Under the pieces are notes generated by a model. It ran no database searches. It was not told the DNA's origin and worked only from the letters and a program-made list of their open reading frames with translations. A DNA stretch of 7,015 nucleotides from Candidatus Iainarchaeum sp. GTDB taxonomy: Archaea; Iainarchaeota; Iainarchaeia; Iainarchaeales; JAAZKV01. Each line of letters begins with the position of its first letter. Within the stretch, counting starts at the first letter, position 1. Below are positions 6,391 through 7,015 of the stretch, in pieces. The position numbers and the translations under genes were made by a program. The stretch lies in the NCBI GenBank assembly GCA_028690725.1, contig JAQVAR010000038.1:1-7015 (forward strand). Reading direction: 5' to 3'.

Positions 6391-6540
6391 TTATTCTTCT
6401 TTTAAATAACAAAAAGATTTTTTTTGAAAAGCTAAAGATTCATTTTCTAAACATTTGCCACCAACATCGAGCAGTTTACAAAGAAATTCTTCTCTACCAT
6501 TGTACATTTTCTCACCAATATTTTCTTGTGTTGGGTTCAT
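6391..6540 (-). CDS. 49-residue cysteine-containing small protein, unknown function
   Basis: I place the start at the ATG at 6538-6540, giving 49 residues beginning MNPTQENIGEKMYNGREEFL, with Cys21, Cys30 and Cys44. The same frame is open to an ATG at 6576, but the first 12 codons of that version would contain the strong TATA box at 6563-6573. That box sits 28 bases before the ATG at 6540, so the shorter form fits a leaderless mRNA. The protein is charged, has no membrane segment or signal peptide, and is probably soluble. Three cysteines spaced 8 and 13 residues apart could bind a metal or form a disulfide, but there is no classical CxxC pair. I do not recognise it. The well-formed promoter and terminator argue that it is a real gene. 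Confidence 0.55.
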   Translation of the reverse strand: MNPTQENIGEKMYNGREEFLCKLLDVGGKCLENESLAFQKKSFCYLKEE

Positions 6541-6562
6541 GTTGAAAATAATATAAGACAAG

Positions 6563-6573
6563 TTATATAAAAA
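6563..6573 (-). promoter_or_regulatory. strong archaeal TATA box for the 49-aa gene
   Basis: The minus strand reads TTTTTATATAA, which contains the consensus TTTATATA. It is the best TATA box in the window and is centred 28 bases before the ATG at 6540. It therefore predicts a leaderless transcript and fixes the likely start of the small protein. Confidence 0.6.
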
Positions 6574-6690
6574 CATTTACCAACTTTTTTTGTTATTTTA
6601 AAACGTTAAAAAGTTAAAAACACTATTTTTTATGTATAACAACCATTAAAATACAAATAAAAACACACAATTATTAGGACAATAATTTTT

Positions 6691-6696
6691 AAAAAA
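6691..6696 (-). terminator. T-run after the 103-aa gene
   Basis: Six T follow the TAA stop at 6697-6699 directly on the minus strand. The 156-bp gap between this gene and the next ATG (6541-6696) is otherwise AT-rich and shows no coding sequence. Confidence 0.3.
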
Positions 6697-7008
6697 TTAG
6701 TTCACAAAAATAAAATATTCTAAAATTGAACGATATAAAAGTTCAAAAGTAAATTCTTCAAAAACATATTTTTCTATTAAATCATATCTTTTTTTTATAT
6801 AAAAATCTGAAACATCTTTTCCTGTTGCTTCTTTTAATGGAATATCAAAATAAGAATTTATTACTTTTTGAGAAATACATCTAAAATCTTCATCTTTTTT
6901 TGTTTTAGAAGATATTGGCATCGCTAATTGTGATAAATCAATATGCCTTGGTAAATTAAATAAAAAATCAAATAAAATTTTTTCATTTGAAATTTTATGT
7001 TTGTTCAT
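6697..7008 (-). CDS. unrecognised protein of about 103 residues, possibly 5'-incomplete
   Basis: From the ATG at 7006-7008 the frame codes for 103 residues ending in TAA. The frame stays open to the right edge (the two codons before the ATG are TCT and AGA), so the real start and promoter may be outside the window. The protein is mixed in charge with many aromatic residues (for example FEEFTFELLYRSILEYFIF at the end), a single Cys44 and no clear membrane helix or signal peptide. The last third is probably amphipathic helix. It begins with a polar segment and an 'NLPRHIDLSQLAMPIS' stretch. I recognise no family or catalytic motif. Codon use and AT content match the neighbours, so nothing points to transfer. 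Confidence 0.6.
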   Translation of the reverse strand: MNKHKISNEKILFDFLFNLPRHIDLSQLAMPISSKTKKDEDFRCISQKVINSYFDIPLKEATGKDVSDFYIKKRYDLIEKYVFEEFTFELLYRSILEYFIFVN

Positions 7009-7015
7009 TCTAGAA

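Noticed and set aside
1..7015. Search by eye for tRNA, rRNA, CRISPR repeats, transposase genes, terminal inverted repeats and riboswitches.
   Set aside because: Nothing supportable was seen. The very low GC content leaves no GC-rich folded RNA island.

Overview
This is a very AT-rich window (the middle of the largest gene is near 13% GC) that looks archaeal. The pointers are an AK6/Fap7-type nucleotide kinase, a small PRC-barrel protein of the archaeal kind, TATA-type promoter boxes rather than bacterial -35/-10 pairs, and several genes that seem to be translated from leaderless mRNAs. The short intergenic gaps, extreme AT bias, small proteins and giant Lys/Glu/Ile/Asn-rich coiled-coil surface protein would fit a DPANN-type archaeon (Nanoarchaeota/Woesearchaeota-like). 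That lineage placement is an inference, because there is no rRNA or other strong phylogenetic marker here.

Layout. At the left edge, the start of a PRC-barrel gene runs leftward out of the window (1-225, minus), with its own TATA box, leader and Shine-Dalgarno site. Diverging from it across about 220 bp is a rightward pair: a 98-residue single-pass membrane protein (447-743) and a 1274-residue predicted surface protein (797-4621). The large protein has a lipoprotein-like N-terminus, a helical N-terminal part, a long coiled coil, a beta-rich central section, a second helical arm and a C-terminal membrane helix. Facing it tail to tail, with a 9-bp gap, is a secreted and membrane-anchored beta-sandwich-type protein (4631-5779, minus). 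Behind that on the same strand come the AK6/Fap7-like kinase (5816-6292), a 49-residue cysteine-containing protein (6391-6540) with the best TATA box of the window, and an unrecognised protein of about 103 residues (6697-7008) whose true start may lie beyond the right edge.

How they fit together. Three consecutive genes (98 aa, 1274 aa, 382 aa) encode proteins predicted to be anchored in the membrane with their bulk outside, so the centre of the window reads as a cell-surface locus. The flanking genes are housekeeping in type: the PRC-barrel protein may take part in cell division, and the AK6/Fap7 protein in small-subunit ribosome maturation and adenylate metabolism. No tRNA, rRNA, CRISPR array, transposase or attachment site was seen. 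The most notable object is the giant double-anchored coiled-coil protein. I do not recognise its family.
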